This document shows positions 8,064 through 16,400 of a DNA stretch of 48,683 nt, piece by piece. The stretch lies in the NCBI GenBank assembly GCA_021803405.1, contig JAJZLO010000039.1, forward strand, positions 1 to 48,683, given 5' to 3'. Under the pieces are notes generated by a model, which made no database searches, was not told the DNA's origin, and was given only the letters and a program-made list of their open reading frames with translations. This DNA is from Microcaldota archaeon (GTDB lineage Archaea > Micrarchaeota > Micrarchaeia > Micrarchaeales > CABMGC01). A program made the translations under genes and the position numbers. Numbering within the stretch: position 1 is the stretch's first letter; the number at the start of each line of letters is the position of its first letter.

Positions 8064-9431
8064 TTACAAACTAAAAAGATATGTTGATGCGCTATTTATC
8101 ATGTTAAGGATTGGTTGTGGAAATATTCCAAACAAAACTGTCACAGCTAAACATATGACAACTACCAAAAGTGTATACCTATCTAGATTAACATGCTTTT
8201 TCAAGGAGTCCTTTGAGTAGATGGATATTATTATCTTCAAATAATAATAAAGCGATATCATGCTATTTAATACTCCAAGCACAGCTAAAATCGCAAGACC
8301 CGCAGATATTGCTCCCAAGAATATAAGTACTTTACCTACAAAGCCAGTAGTTAGTGGTAGACCTACAAGAGAGAGCACAAAAAGGACCATAGCAAATGCC
8401 ATGAAAGGATTTTTGTTTTTAAGTCCTGCAATGCTATCTATTGTTGTCATGTTTTTTCTTTCAAGTGTTGCAATTATAGCCAGCAGGCCTATAAATATGA
8501 ATACATGTGCAAAGATTTGGAACAAAGCGCCGCTCATTCCATAAACACTTGCAGTGGCTATGCCTATCAATATATACCCTGCTTGGGCTATTGATGAGTA
8601 AGCCATAAGCCTCTTAAGGTTTTTTTGCATCAATGCACCTATATTTCCATAAAACATTGTGAAAACTGATAAAATGGCTATTACCATGAAGGCAGAGTGG
8701 TAAGCTATAAAAATAAGTATAAGTACCTGAATAAGTGCGGCAAATCCTACCTTTTTATTTACTCCTCCTAAAAGCGCAGTTATGTATCCTGGAGAGCCTT
8801 CATATATATCTGGAACAAGAACGTTGAATGGAAAAATTGAGGCTTCAAATCCAAGCGAAACTACAAAAAGTACTAATGCTACTAGCATAATATTCGAGTA
8901 CTGAGACTTTATAAGCGATAAAGTGCCTATTCCTCCATAAGTTATTGCCATGGCAAATGAGAATATAGCTATTGATATGGCGGCCAATATAAAAAGTTTT
9001 GTTGCGGCTTCAAGACTTTTTTTAGATAAAAGAATTGAAAATACCGTAGGTATACTCATTAGCTCAAGTCCTATAAATATTCCAGTCAATGAATTTGATA
9101 GAGCAACAAGATACATTCCAATAAGGGAAAAGCTCAGGAGCATTGAGAGCTCCCTGTAATCATCTGCAAAGGAAAAGTAAAGAAGATTTATCAAGGCTAT
9201 TCCAATAGTGAACAAGAGCAGAAAGAACTCTGAGAATGGATTGAATGAAAATAATCCTAAAATAGACGAATAAGAATTATTATAATAAGCATAAAGTATT
9301 ATTACTCCTATAAAGAATAGAAGCGCAATATTGAATACTAACTGCACCTTTTTAGTAGAAAAAATGTTAAGTAGAAGATCTCCAAATATTAACGCTGCGC
9401 ATAAAACTCCAAAAACATAAAATATAAACAT
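8064..9431 (-). CDS. nuoN: NADH-quinone oxidoreductase-like subunit N
   Basis: Antiporter-like membrane subunit of complex I, 455 aa, about 14 hydrophobic helices. Recognised from VPDIYEGSPGYITALLGG followed by NKKVGFAAL, the NuoN version of the broken-helix 7 region, and from LKRLMAYSSIAQAGYILIG. Key charged residues are kept: Glu in GLELMSIPT and Lys in NKKVGF. The ATG abuts the nuoL stop (9434-9432), with no intergenic base. It is the last gene of the minus-strand nuo operon. Confidence 0.95.
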   Translation of the reverse strand: MFIFYVFGVLCAALIFGDLLLNIFSTKKVQLVFNIALLFFIGVIILYAYYNNSYSSILGLFSFNPFSEFFLLLFTIGIALINLLYFSFADDYRELSMLLSFSLIGMYLVALSNSLTGIFIGLELMSIPTVFSILLSKKSLEAATKLFILAAISIAIFSFAMAITYGGIGTLSLIKSQYSNIMLVALVLFVVSLGFEASIFPFNVLVPDIYEGSPGYITALLGGVNKKVGFAALIQVLILIFIAYHSAFMVIAILSVFTMFYGNIGALMQKNLKRLMAYSSIAQAGYILIGIATASVYGMSGALFQIFAHVFIFIGLLAIIATLERKNMTTIDSIAGLKNKNPFMAFAMVLFVLSLVGLPLTTGFVGKVLIFLGAISAGLAILAVLGVLNSMISLYYYLKIIISIYSKDSLKKHVNLDRYTLLVVVICLAVTVLFGIFPQPILNMINSASTYLFSL

Positions 9432-11192
9432 TCAAATCACATTAATCATATAAACAAACACGAAAAGCAGTATAACTCCTACCGAAAGAATTAAAGCATA
9501 ACTATTCACGCTGCCTACCGAGATTTTACGTATCTCCTTTCCAATATCTATAAACATATATCCTACTCCATCTAGAAATTTTGAAAGCCCTTCATCAAAA
9601 ATATAAAAACCTTCTGCAAATCCATAAATTGCTTTGACAAAATAGAGATATACCTCATTTGTTAGAATACCGTTATTAATAAGTTTTATCAGATATATCG
9701 ATCTTATTCTAAGTGATTTTTTATATATAACATAAGAGATTAACAATCCTACTATGGCAAGAACGCTCTCGATTAAAATATTCGTATAGTTGAGCGATGT
9801 TACGCTTAATGCTTGCAAAGAGCTAAAACCGAATATGCCGAAGTAGAAAAATATAAGTGAGGCTATCAATGTCAAAGCGGCGCTTATTACCATGCTTATC
9901 ACTATGCTTTTTGGCATTGATAGGTACTTTACGGTTACTGCGGCCGGACTCTTCTTTTCATTTAAGAATAGCCATCTAAATGCATAAATACTTGTAAGGA
10001 CACCAAAAATATTTAATGCTAAATAGATAAGAATGTTGCTTGAAAACGAAGAGCTCAATCCCATGCTTGCAAAAAAACCGTCAAATGGTATAAATCCTGC
10101 TAAAGATAACACTCCAAATAATGTAGTTATGTAGATAACTTTATTTGTTTTTAATCCTGAGGTTTCATCCAAACTTGTTTTTTCTGTAGCCTCCATAACT
10201 GCTCCAGAGCTAAAAAACAACAAAACCTTGTAGAAACTCTGGGCAAAGAAGAAGTAAACTCCTGCTGCAACTGCGCCGCCGCTAATCGCAAGGACCATAA
10301 GGCCAAGTTCTTGTATTGTAGAGTAAGCTATTACTTTTTTAATATGTTTCTCTTTTAATGCATTCAGTGTGGCTAAAATTATCGTTATCAATGCAAAGTA
10401 AAATATCATAGTATTGAGGTTAGTTTGTATGAATATTGGAGATAATATTAAAAGTGCAAATACGCCTGCTTTCACCATGGTGCTCGAATGAAGAAATGCA
10501 GATACTGGTGTAGGGCCCTCCATAGCGTCTGGAAGCCATTCGCTGAATGGAAACTGTGCAGATTTAGTAAATATGGCAATAGATAACAAAATAGCTACAA
10601 GTAGCTCTGCGTTTGGCGCGTTTTGTAATGATACGAAGACTGATGTAAAATTAAGTGATCCTGATATGGCAAGCGTTATTGCCATTGCAGCAAGTATGCA
10701 GATATCTCCTATGAAAACAGTAGTAATTGCTTTTCTTGCTGCGGTATTTGCTACCTCATTGTTATACCAAAACCCTATTAGTAAATAACTAGTTAAGCTA
10801 AGAAACTCCCAAGCTATGAACATTGTTATAAAACTGTAGCTCATTGCAAAAAGCAGCATTGCAGCTTCAAATGCAACTATCTCGATATAAAACCTTCGTT
10901 GTTCACTTCTTATGCTCATATATCCAAATGAATAAAAAATTACCAAAGGTGCTATTATTGAAACTATTCCTAATAAAAGAAGATTTAAAGCCGCAATGTT
11001 TGTGGCTATCTGTATGGTGTATCCTCCTAAACTTAATAATGTAATAAAGTAGCTGCCATTGCTTACAAACACCAGCAACACAAGGCTTACTACACTTCCT
11101 ATTGCTGCTATATACTTTACAAATTCTTTTCTTATAAAACTCATTAATATTATAGAGAGAAACAACGGCAATAATAAAAGTAACGCCTGCAT
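9432..11192 (-). CDS. nuoL: NADH-quinone oxidoreductase-like subunit L
   Basis: Largest antiporter-like subunit of complex I, 586 aa. Diagnostic segment: FPFSEWLPDAMEGPTPVSAF then LHSSTMVKAGVF. Glu of helix 5 is in AWEFLSLTSY and the pumping Lys in FTKSAQFPF. A long C-terminal stretch after about residue 480 has further helices and an amphipathic region (about 500-560), consistent with the lateral helix that clamps NuoM and NuoN. It is slightly shorter than the E. coli protein (613 aa). It lies 1 nt downstream of nuoK. Confidence 0.96.
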   Translation of the reverse strand: MQALLLLLPLFLSIILMSFIRKEFVKYIAAIGSVVSLVLLVFVSNGSYFITLLSLGGYTIQIATNIAALNLLLLGIVSIIAPLVIFYSFGYMSIRSEQRRFYIEIVAFEAAMLLFAMSYSFITMFIAWEFLSLTSYLLIGFWYNNEVANTAARKAITTVFIGDICILAAMAITLAISGSLNFTSVFVSLQNAPNAELLVAILLSIAIFTKSAQFPFSEWLPDAMEGPTPVSAFLHSSTMVKAGVFALLILSPIFIQTNLNTMIFYFALITIILATLNALKEKHIKKVIAYSTIQELGLMVLAISGGAVAAGVYFFFAQSFYKVLLFFSSGAVMEATEKTSLDETSGLKTNKVIYITTLFGVLSLAGFIPFDGFFASMGLSSSFSSNILIYLALNIFGVLTSIYAFRWLFLNEKKSPAAVTVKYLSMPKSIVISMVISAALTLIASLIFFYFGIFGFSSLQALSVTSLNYTNILIESVLAIVGLLISYVIYKKSLRIRSIYLIKLINNGILTNEVYLYFVKAIYGFAEGFYIFDEGLSKFLDGVGYMFIDIGKEIRKISVGSVNSYALILSVGVILLFVFVYMINVI

Positions 11193-11193
11193 T

Positions 11194-11502
11194 TTACCAC
11201 TTGAATTTTGTAAGAATGCTTATATCAAAATCAAAGCCACGCGCTTTCATATAAACATATATCGCTATAAGCGAGATTATCTCCACTGCAGCTACCGACC
11301 AAATAGAAAATATTCCTAAGAATGCCCAAGGTCCAGGTACTGGGCTATAAGCATAAAAACCAACAAAAGCTATGGTGCTGGCCATGAAAATTAGTTCAAC
11401 AGCAAGCATTATTGTTATAAAGTTTTTTTCAATTATTATAGCTGCAATCCCTATACTAACCATAGCTGCGCAAACACCTATTATATACAATAATGGTATC
11501 AT
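11194..11502 (-). CDS. nuoK: NADH-quinone oxidoreductase-like subunit K
   Basis: Small three-helix membrane subunit of complex I related to MrpC, 102 aa, the usual length. The two buried glutamates essential for proton transfer are visible: E36 in MLAVELIF and E74 in VAAVEIIS. Overlaps nuoJ by 4 nt (ATGA), so it is translationally coupled. Confidence 0.96.
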   Translation of the reverse strand: MIPLLYIIGVCAAMVSIGIAAIIIEKNFITIMLAVELIFMASTIAFVGFYAYSPVPGPWAFLGIFSIWSVAAVEIISLIAIYVYMKARGFDFDISILTKFKW

Positions 11503-11975
11503 GAAATCAATGTTACAAATTTTCTTATGACTATAACACTACCTATAGCGGCAAGGAACAGCATTATAATTGCTGCTGCTATTATCGGATAATACTCTTC
11601 AAACGCAGTAGCAAAGTACACACTCATTCCAGGAGCTGTATTAGAGGTGTTAAAGTTTATAACTGTAAATAGCAAAGAAAAACTCATAGATATTATAATT
11701 GCAGCAACTCCTATTTTTATAAAATCAATTTTATTTATTTTTCTATATTCTGAAGACACCGCAACTATTAGGTATGTGGACATTCCTCCTACAAAAACAA
11801 AAAGCTGCAGTAAGGCAATAAACTGCTGATTTAAAATGAAAAATATCAATGAACTCGCAACAAATGAAATACTTAACGCAATAACTGCGCGCATTATGCT
11901 TTTTTGGTAGAATATAGCTATGCCTGAGATTATCATAATCGCAGAAACAATACTAAAAAACTCAAAGCTATACAT
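11499..11975 (-). CDS. nuoJ: NADH-quinone oxidoreductase-like subunit J
   Basis: Five-helix membrane subunit of complex I, 158 aa. Helix 3 carries the NuoJ-type pattern LQLFVFVGGMSTYLIVAV, the counterpart of the conserved VGA(I/V)xVL segment with its pi-bulge. The usual Tyr/Ala positions are loosely conserved. The assignment is secured by position between nuoI and nuoK and by the 4-nt overlap with nuoK. Confidence 0.92.
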   Translation of the reverse strand: MYSFEFFSIVSAIMIISGIAIFYQKSIMRAVIALSISFVASSLIFFILNQQFIALLQLFVFVGGMSTYLIVAVSSEYRKINKIDFIKIGVAAIIISMSFSLLFTVINFNTSNTAPGMSVYFATAFEEYYPIIAAAIIMLFLAAIGSVIVIRKFVTLIS

Positions 11976-11980
11976 ATACT

Positions 11981-12343
11981 CTACTCAAGCTCCTCTGGTC
12001 TTTTTATAAACGTTCTTTTATCATATGCCTCAAGAACCTCATAATTTTTTGTAAGAGTGAGGCACTTTGGCGGACATACCTCTGCACACAAAGCACAAAA
12101 CAGGCATCTCTCTATTCCTATTTCAGGCATTACTTTGTTTCCTTTCTCAGTAATTATTCCAACCATTGTAATTGTGCTGTTCGGACAGATTTTTGCGCAT
12201 GCAGAACAGCTAATACAGGTTTCAATATCAAGCTTAAACATTGATCTATAACTATCGGGCAAAGACTCTCTTTCTTCAGGAAACTGCGTGGTGAATCTTT
12301 TCCTTCCAAGAACCTTTATTGTTTCTATAATTGGTTTTATCAA
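11981..12343 (-). CDS. nuoI: NADH-quinone oxidoreductase-like subunit I (2x[4Fe-4S])
   Basis: Connecting ferredoxin-type subunit that carries electrons along the peripheral arm of complex I. Two CxxCxxCxxxCP motifs: C43/C46/C49/C53 and C80/C83/C86/C90, each ligating a cubane. At 120 aa it is short but complete for the fold. The start is TTG at 12343, supported by GATGAT a few bases upstream; no in-frame ATG precedes the first cluster. 10 nt after nuoH. Confidence 0.95.
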   Translation of the reverse strand: MIKPIIETIKVLGRKRFTTQFPEERESLPDSYRSMFKLDIETCISCSACAKICPNSTITMVGIITEKGNKVMPEIGIERCLFCALCAEVCPPKCLTLTKNYEVLEAYDKRTFIKRPEELE

Positions 12344-12353
12344 TTAAATCATC

Positions 12354-13358
12354 TTATATAATTACAATTATTAATGTTAATAAAAGGTTTATTAATGATA
12401 GTGGAAGAAGATACATCCATCCTATCTTCAATATCTTGTCTATTCTCATCCTTACTACGGTAACCCTTACTATAATAATAAATATAGAGATTATAAACGC
12501 TTTTATTATCAACCAAAATATTCCTGGAAGAATCGGACCGCTCCACCCTGCAAAGAAAAGTATTGCGATTATAAGAGATCCCATGAACATTCTTGTATAA
12601 TCAAGCATCAGCGCAAGAGCATAGTACGGTGCACTAATATCGGTTAGCCATCCTGCTATTAATTCAGAATCTGCCTCTCTTAAATCGAAAGGCGGCCTTT
12701 CTAGTTCTGCTAGCATAGCTATGAAGAATATTACCAGTCCTATTGGCATAAGAATCGCATAAGGCAAGGTGCTTTGCATTCTTATTATGCTATTTAAGTT
12801 GTAAGAACCTGCTGCAAATCCCACAGTAGCAACGACTATTATCATCGGAATTTCATAACTTATCAACATGAGCACCGATCTCTGAGCTCCAAGCTCTGCA
12901 AACTTTCCGCCACTTGAGTATCCTGCAACAAAAAGCAGCAAAGGAGTAAAGCCAAGAAACACAAAAATAATCAAAAGCCCTAATCCCAGGTTACTTGCCT
13001 GTAAGTAAGGAGAAAACGGTATTAAAAATATAATAAAAACGGTTATGCTAACTAGTAATATTGGCGCTACATTAAGTAAAAATCTATCGGCATTTCCAGG
13101 CACCATCTTTTCTTTAGAAAGAAGCTTTATAAAATCGGCAAGATTTTGGAATATTCCATACTTTCCAACGTATGTGGGTCCATGTCTATACTGCGTCTTT
13201 GCAATCATTTTTCTTTCAATCCAGCCGAAGACGTATGCGAAGACAGACATTAGTATTGAAATTATTATTGCATATATTATTACAAAAAGTATACTTACAA
13301 GTAGATTTGGAGAGTTTAGTCCTGAATAAAAGTATCCTGTTAAGTTATCTATCAACAT
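12354..13358 (-). CDS. nuoH: NADH-quinone oxidoreductase-like subunit H
   Basis: Membrane subunit that forms part of the quinone chamber of complex I, 334 aa with about 8 helices. Family segments: AYVFGWIERKMIAKTQYRHG in the first cytoplasmic loop, GKFAELGAQRSVLMLISYEIP, and LAELERPPFDLREADSEL, the acidic quinone-chamber loop. The start (13358) lies inside the end of nuoD, a 14-nt overlap that implies coupling. Confidence 0.97.
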   Translation of the reverse strand: MLIDNLTGYFYSGLNSPNLLVSILFVIIYAIIISILMSVFAYVFGWIERKMIAKTQYRHGPTYVGKYGIFQNLADFIKLLSKEKMVPGNADRFLLNVAPILLVSITVFIIFLIPFSPYLQASNLGLGLLIIFVFLGFTPLLLFVAGYSSGGKFAELGAQRSVLMLISYEIPMIIVVATVGFAAGSYNLNSIIRMQSTLPYAILMPIGLVIFFIAMLAELERPPFDLREADSELIAGWLTDISAPYYALALMLDYTRMFMGSLIIAILFFAGWSGPILPGIFWLIIKAFIISIFIIIVRVTVVRMRIDKILKIGWMYLLPLSLINLLLTLIIVII

Positions 13359-14445
13359 CTGCCATCACCATATCTAGCGTTGCAAAGATTGAAAACAAAT
13401 CTGCCAGTCTATGTCCTTTTGCAATATGATTCAAAGCTGCGAGATTTATGAATGTAGGTGATCTTATGGAAAGCCTGTATGGCTTTTGATCATCAGATAC
13501 CATATACATCATGGCCTCGCCTCTGGGCGCCTCTCTGTTTACCATCACTACCTTATTTACCGGTTTAGGCGAAACCAACTTAACTGGCATGCCTACTATA
13601 TTTCCATGCGCACTTTGCAATTTATAAAAAGAATCACGTATTATTCTAATACTTTCCTCTATTTCCATTATTCTTACTCTGTATCTTGATAAGTTATCTC
13701 CGTCGCTTAATATCTTGGGGTGGAAGTTTAAGGTTTCATAATTGTAATAAGGATTGTTTTTCCTAACATCATACTTGACTCCAGAAGCCCTTAAAACATG
13801 TCCAGTGACTCCGAGATTTATTGCATCATCTATATTCAGAACCCCTACGCCCTTCATTCTTTGTATGAATATCGGATTTTTCTCTATAAAATTTTCATAC
13901 TCCTTCATCCTTTTTTCTAAGTACTCGAGAGTTTTTATTGTGTTCTCTTCAAAGTCTTTTGGAAACTCCCTTGTTATTCCTCCCAATCGCATATTTACAT
14001 AGAACATTCTTTGTCCTGTTGCTTCTTCTAAAAGTCTAAGGATTATGTCTCTGTCTCTAAAGCCCCACATAAAGCCTGTAAACGATTGTCCAAGATCATT
14101 AGTTACGCTTCCTATCCAAAATAAATGGCTAGCTATCCTTTGTAATTCAAGAAGTATCATCCTAGCGTATCCTGCCTTTTCGCTTACGTCAATACCTAGC
14201 GCCTTTTCAACTGTCGCTACATAAAGCTCATCCATTGCCATAGGTGCTACATAATCTATTTTTTCCATATATGGCGGGCTTTGCATATACATCCTTGTCT
14301 CAACTAGTTTTTCCACTCCTCTGTGAAGATAGCCTATATGCGGTTCTACATTCACTATCGTATCTCCATCAAGATCCACTACAAGCCTTGCAACACCATG
14401 TGTGCTTGGATGAACAGGTCCTATATTTATTCTAGTCAACGCCAT
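13345..14445 (-). CDS. nuoD: NADH-quinone oxidoreductase-like subunit D (49 kDa)
   Basis: Quinone-site subunit of the peripheral arm, homologous to the NiFe hydrogenase large subunit, 366 aa. The N-terminal HPSTHG loop with the quinone-headgroup His is intact, followed by PHIGYLHRG and the YMEKIDYVAPM region. The C-terminus ends LDMVMADVDR, as in the family. The hydrogenase-type metal-ligating cysteines are absent, as expected for complex I. 366 aa is typical of archaeal and short bacterial forms, a little under T. thermophilus (409). Confidence 0.97.
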   Translation of the reverse strand: MALTRINIGPVHPSTHGVARLVVDLDGDTIVNVEPHIGYLHRGVEKLVETRMYMQSPPYMEKIDYVAPMAMDELYVATVEKALGIDVSEKAGYARMILLELQRIASHLFWIGSVTNDLGQSFTGFMWGFRDRDIILRLLEEATGQRMFYVNMRLGGITREFPKDFEENTIKTLEYLEKRMKEYENFIEKNPIFIQRMKGVGVLNIDDAINLGVTGHVLRASGVKYDVRKNNPYYNYETLNFHPKILSDGDNLSRYRVRIMEIEESIRIIRDSFYKLQSAHGNIVGMPVKLVSPKPVNKVVMVNREAPRGEAMMYMVSDDQKPYRLSIRSPTFINLAALNHIAKGHRLADLFSIFATLDMVMADVDR

Positions 14446-14447
14446 GA

Positions 14448-14822
14448 TTATTCCTTGTCATATGGTTTATTCCAGCTAAAGCTTTTTCTTAATGGGAAGC
14501 CTTTTCCATCCCATTTCTCCAAAAGCAATCTTTTTGCCTTTCTTCCCTTAATTTTTACTCCAAACATCTCCTGCAGTTCGCGCTCATACCAGTCAGCCCC
14601 TAGATAAAACTTCATTATACTTTCTATCCACGCATCACTAGGGTCTATCTCAACCTCAAGCGTCTCATCCTTGTTTTGTTCAAGAGATCTAAATATGTAA
14701 ACGACATTTATTTTTTTAATATAATCTACTGCGGTTATTTTGACTAAGTAATCAAAACCATTCTGTTTCATCTTTTCAACAGTAGATAAAAGTTCTGCTC
14801 TTTCAATATTCAATTTCTCCAC
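14448..14822 (-). CDS. nuoC: NADH-quinone oxidoreductase-like subunit C (30 kDa)
   Basis: Peripheral-arm subunit partnering NuoD and NuoB. Recognised from DWYERELQEMFGVKIKGR followed by LLLEKWDGKGFPLRKSF. It is short (124 aa or less) and lacks much of the N-terminal extension of bacterial NuoC. Start: GTG at 14822, or TTG at 14813, which is better spaced from GGTGGAG. The start overlaps the end of nuoB. 2 nt before nuoD. Confidence 0.94.
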   Translation of the reverse strand: MEKLNIERAELLSTVEKMKQNGFDYLVKITAVDYIKKINVVYIFRSLEQNKDETLEVEIDPSDAWIESIMKFYLGADWYERELQEMFGVKIKGRKAKRLLLEKWDGKGFPLRKSFSWNKPYDKE

Positions 14823-15360
14823 CTATTTTTTTCTGCAGTTTAATTAATGCAGAGAAAAGATTCTCAGGTCTTGGAGGGCATCCTGCAACATAAACATCAA
14901 CCGGGAGTACCTGGTCTATGCCCTTGACTATGTTGTAGCTTTCCCACCATGGACCACCACATGTTGCGCATTCTCCGAATGCTATTACATATCTGGGGCG
15001 TGACATCTGTTCATATAATCTTTTTATCTCTGGGATCATAGATTTAGTGACCCATCCTGCAACCAACATGACATCAGCTTGTCTTGGAGTTGCTCTGAAA
15101 AGAAGAAAACCTTTCCTTTCGGCGTCTATCCTAGAAGAGCCGAAGTCCATCAATTCCATGGCGCAGCAGGCAAGACCGAATTGCAATGGCCACAATGAAT
15201 TAATCCTTGACCACTCAATCATTCCTTTTGACATGACTTTGGCTAAATCAGAAAGCTTTCCAAAAGCTACATTGGGCTTTATTTTTCTGCCGCTTAGCGA
15301 GTTTGCAACTAATGCATCCATCTCTTTTCTAGCATTTTCTTTTATTACTTCTTCACTCAT
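14803..15360 (-). CDS. nuoB: NADH-quinone oxidoreductase-like subunit B (N2 cluster)
   Basis: Carries the terminal [4Fe-4S] cluster N2 that reduces quinone. The four ligating cysteines are visible: the tandem pair in GLACCAMEL, the Cys in GECATCGG and the Cys in VAGCPPRPE. The ATG at 15360 is preferred over an upstream GTG (15369) because AGGTGAG lies about 5 nt before it. It overlaps the end of nuoA by 8 nt and runs into nuoC. Confidence 0.97.
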   Translation of the reverse strand: MSEEVIKENARKEMDALVANSLSGRKIKPNVAFGKLSDLAKVMSKGMIEWSRINSLWPLQFGLACCAMELMDFGSSRIDAERKGFLLFRATPRQADVMLVAGWVTKSMIPEIKRLYEQMSRPRYVIAFGECATCGGPWWESYNIVKGIDQVLPVDVYVAGCPPRPENLFSALIKLQKKIGGEIEY

Positions 15361-15730
15361 AATACTCACCTACTCTCCAAAAGCGTTTAAGAGCCAAAAT
15401 AATTACAAACGCCTCAAATACCATGCATAAAATAATTATTCCTATAAAATACAAATTATCTATTAACTGTACGCTTCTTGCTACATATGCCCAGGCAAGT
15501 ATTAGTGCGGCGACTACCTCAAAGGCAAGAAAACCTGTGAAGTAATGAAAATACTCGGCCATTATAGACACATGGGATCCAATACTTTCCTCTCCGCTTT
15601 CAAAATTTAATTCCGATACCTTATTTTGTTGTTTTTTAATACTCAATAGCATCGATGTCATTACTAACGACATAGGTACAAATATTGAAAAAGCAATAAA
15701 TATTATTATAGTTATATACTCTGAAAGCAT
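15353..15730 (-). CDS. nuoA: NADH-quinone oxidoreductase-like subunit A
   Basis: Three-helix membrane subunit, 125 aa, first gene of the minus-strand nuo operon. Typical NuoA features: N-terminal helix, a polar loop with FESGEESIGSH (usually YECG), and helices 2-3 containing FEVVAALILAWA. The loop Cys of bacterial NuoA is Ser here. A TATA-like element about 25-30 nt upstream of the ATG (about 15751-15759, reading ATATTA on minus) suggests a leaderless transcript. Confidence 0.93.
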   Translation of the reverse strand: MLSEYITIIIFIAFSIFVPMSLVMTSMLLSIKKQQNKVSELNFESGEESIGSHVSIMAEYFHYFTGFLAFEVVAALILAWAYVARSVQLIDNLYFIGIIILCMVFEAFVIILALKRFWRVGEYYE

Positions 15731-15844
15731 GAATATAACTGGAAGAATAACTTAATATTGTTATCTTTTTAAGGTATTGAAAACTTTACTCAATGCGTAT
15801 TGTCTGTGTATTTATATTTTTTTACTTTTCTTTTACTTTAAATA

Positions 15845-15856
15845 CTTATATATAAG
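15845..15856. promoter_or_regulatory. Palindromic TATA-like element between divergent genes
   Basis: CTTATATATAAG is a perfect 12-bp palindrome in the 264-bp gap between nuoA (minus) and the gene at 15995 (plus). It could work as a TATA box in either direction, with leaders of about 90-110 nt. Nearer TATA-like sequences also exist on both sides, so its use is uncertain. I see no protein or RNA gene in the gap. Confidence 0.25.
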
Positions 15857-15994
15857 CGTTCATGTTTGCATCTGCAATCTTTTAACGCCATGTTTTCTCT
15901 GCCATATTATGTGCACATGCGGTCACAATTTTTCTATGAAGCCATTGAAATACTCAGTATTAAATATTTTCTTTTTTAATATGTTTATGATAAC

Positions 15995-16279
15995 GTGGAA
16001 CTTTCAAATTTAGCCAAGAATATTATTAAGCATGGCTCTGTAAAACTACGAATTCTTAGGAGTGGTATGTATCAGCAGATAACTTTTGATGTGAAGGAGG
16101 TAAAATCTGGAAATGTTCAATACAAAGAACTTTTTACAACTAGGATGATAGATGTATCAGAGTTAACACGTGTTGCTAATGAGGTAGGCTTGCCGGTAGC
16201 GGCTCAAAATGCGGTTGCATTTCCTGAAGGAACTACTGTGCAGGATTTTATTAACTCTTTATCCTCAATGCCTACCTGA
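15995..16279 (+). CDS. Hypothetical protein, 94 aa
   Basis: Small soluble protein with a GTG start. The N-terminus (about 1-45) is basic and mixed beta (VKLRILRSGMYQQITFDVKEV); the C-terminal half is helical with an ELTRVANEVGLPVA segment. No signal peptide or membrane segment. I do not recognise a family. A TATA-like TTAAATATT about 27-34 nt upstream fits a leaderless transcript starting at the GTG. Its 3' end overlaps, on the other strand, the end of the small zinc-finger gene. Codon use matches its neighbours. Confidence 0.65.
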   Translation: MELSNLAKNIIKHGSVKLRILRSGMYQQITFDVKEVKSGNVQYKELFTTRMIDVSELTRVANEVGLPVAAQNAVAFPEGTTVQDFINSLSSMPT

Positions 16280-16396
16280 AACGCATGAACTGCATACAAC
16301 TTTTCCTCCTGCGTCTTTTTCGCAGAAAGGCTTTCCACACAGGCTACATACCTTTTCTGCTATTTTCCCACAAATATGGCAAAGTTGTACTTTCAT
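16265..16396 (-). CDS. Small zinc-finger protein, 43 aa
   Basis: Short gene whose product is dominated by metal ligands: C6-x2-C9, C17-x2-C20, C25 with D28, and C35-x2-C38, ending in His. The spacing resembles a treble-clef or cross-brace finger binding two zinc ions. ATG lies 4 nt after the stop of the primase large subunit gene (TGATTTTATG), so the two are probably co-translated. It ends inside the 3' end of the convergent gene. The cysteine spacing resembles the 63-aa protein at 41195-41386. Function unknown; a nucleic-acid or protein-binding adaptor of the replication machinery is an inference from context. Confidence 0.7.
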   Translation of the reverse strand: MKVQLCHICGKIAEKVCSLCGKPFCEKDAGGKVVCSSCVSGRH

Positions 16397-16400
16397 AAAA

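Noticed and set aside
15777..16013. 78-codon plus-strand frame in the nuoA upstream region
   Set aside because: Composition is Phe/Tyr/Cys-rich low-quality sequence, and it overlaps the better supported GTG start at 15995; judged a chance frame.
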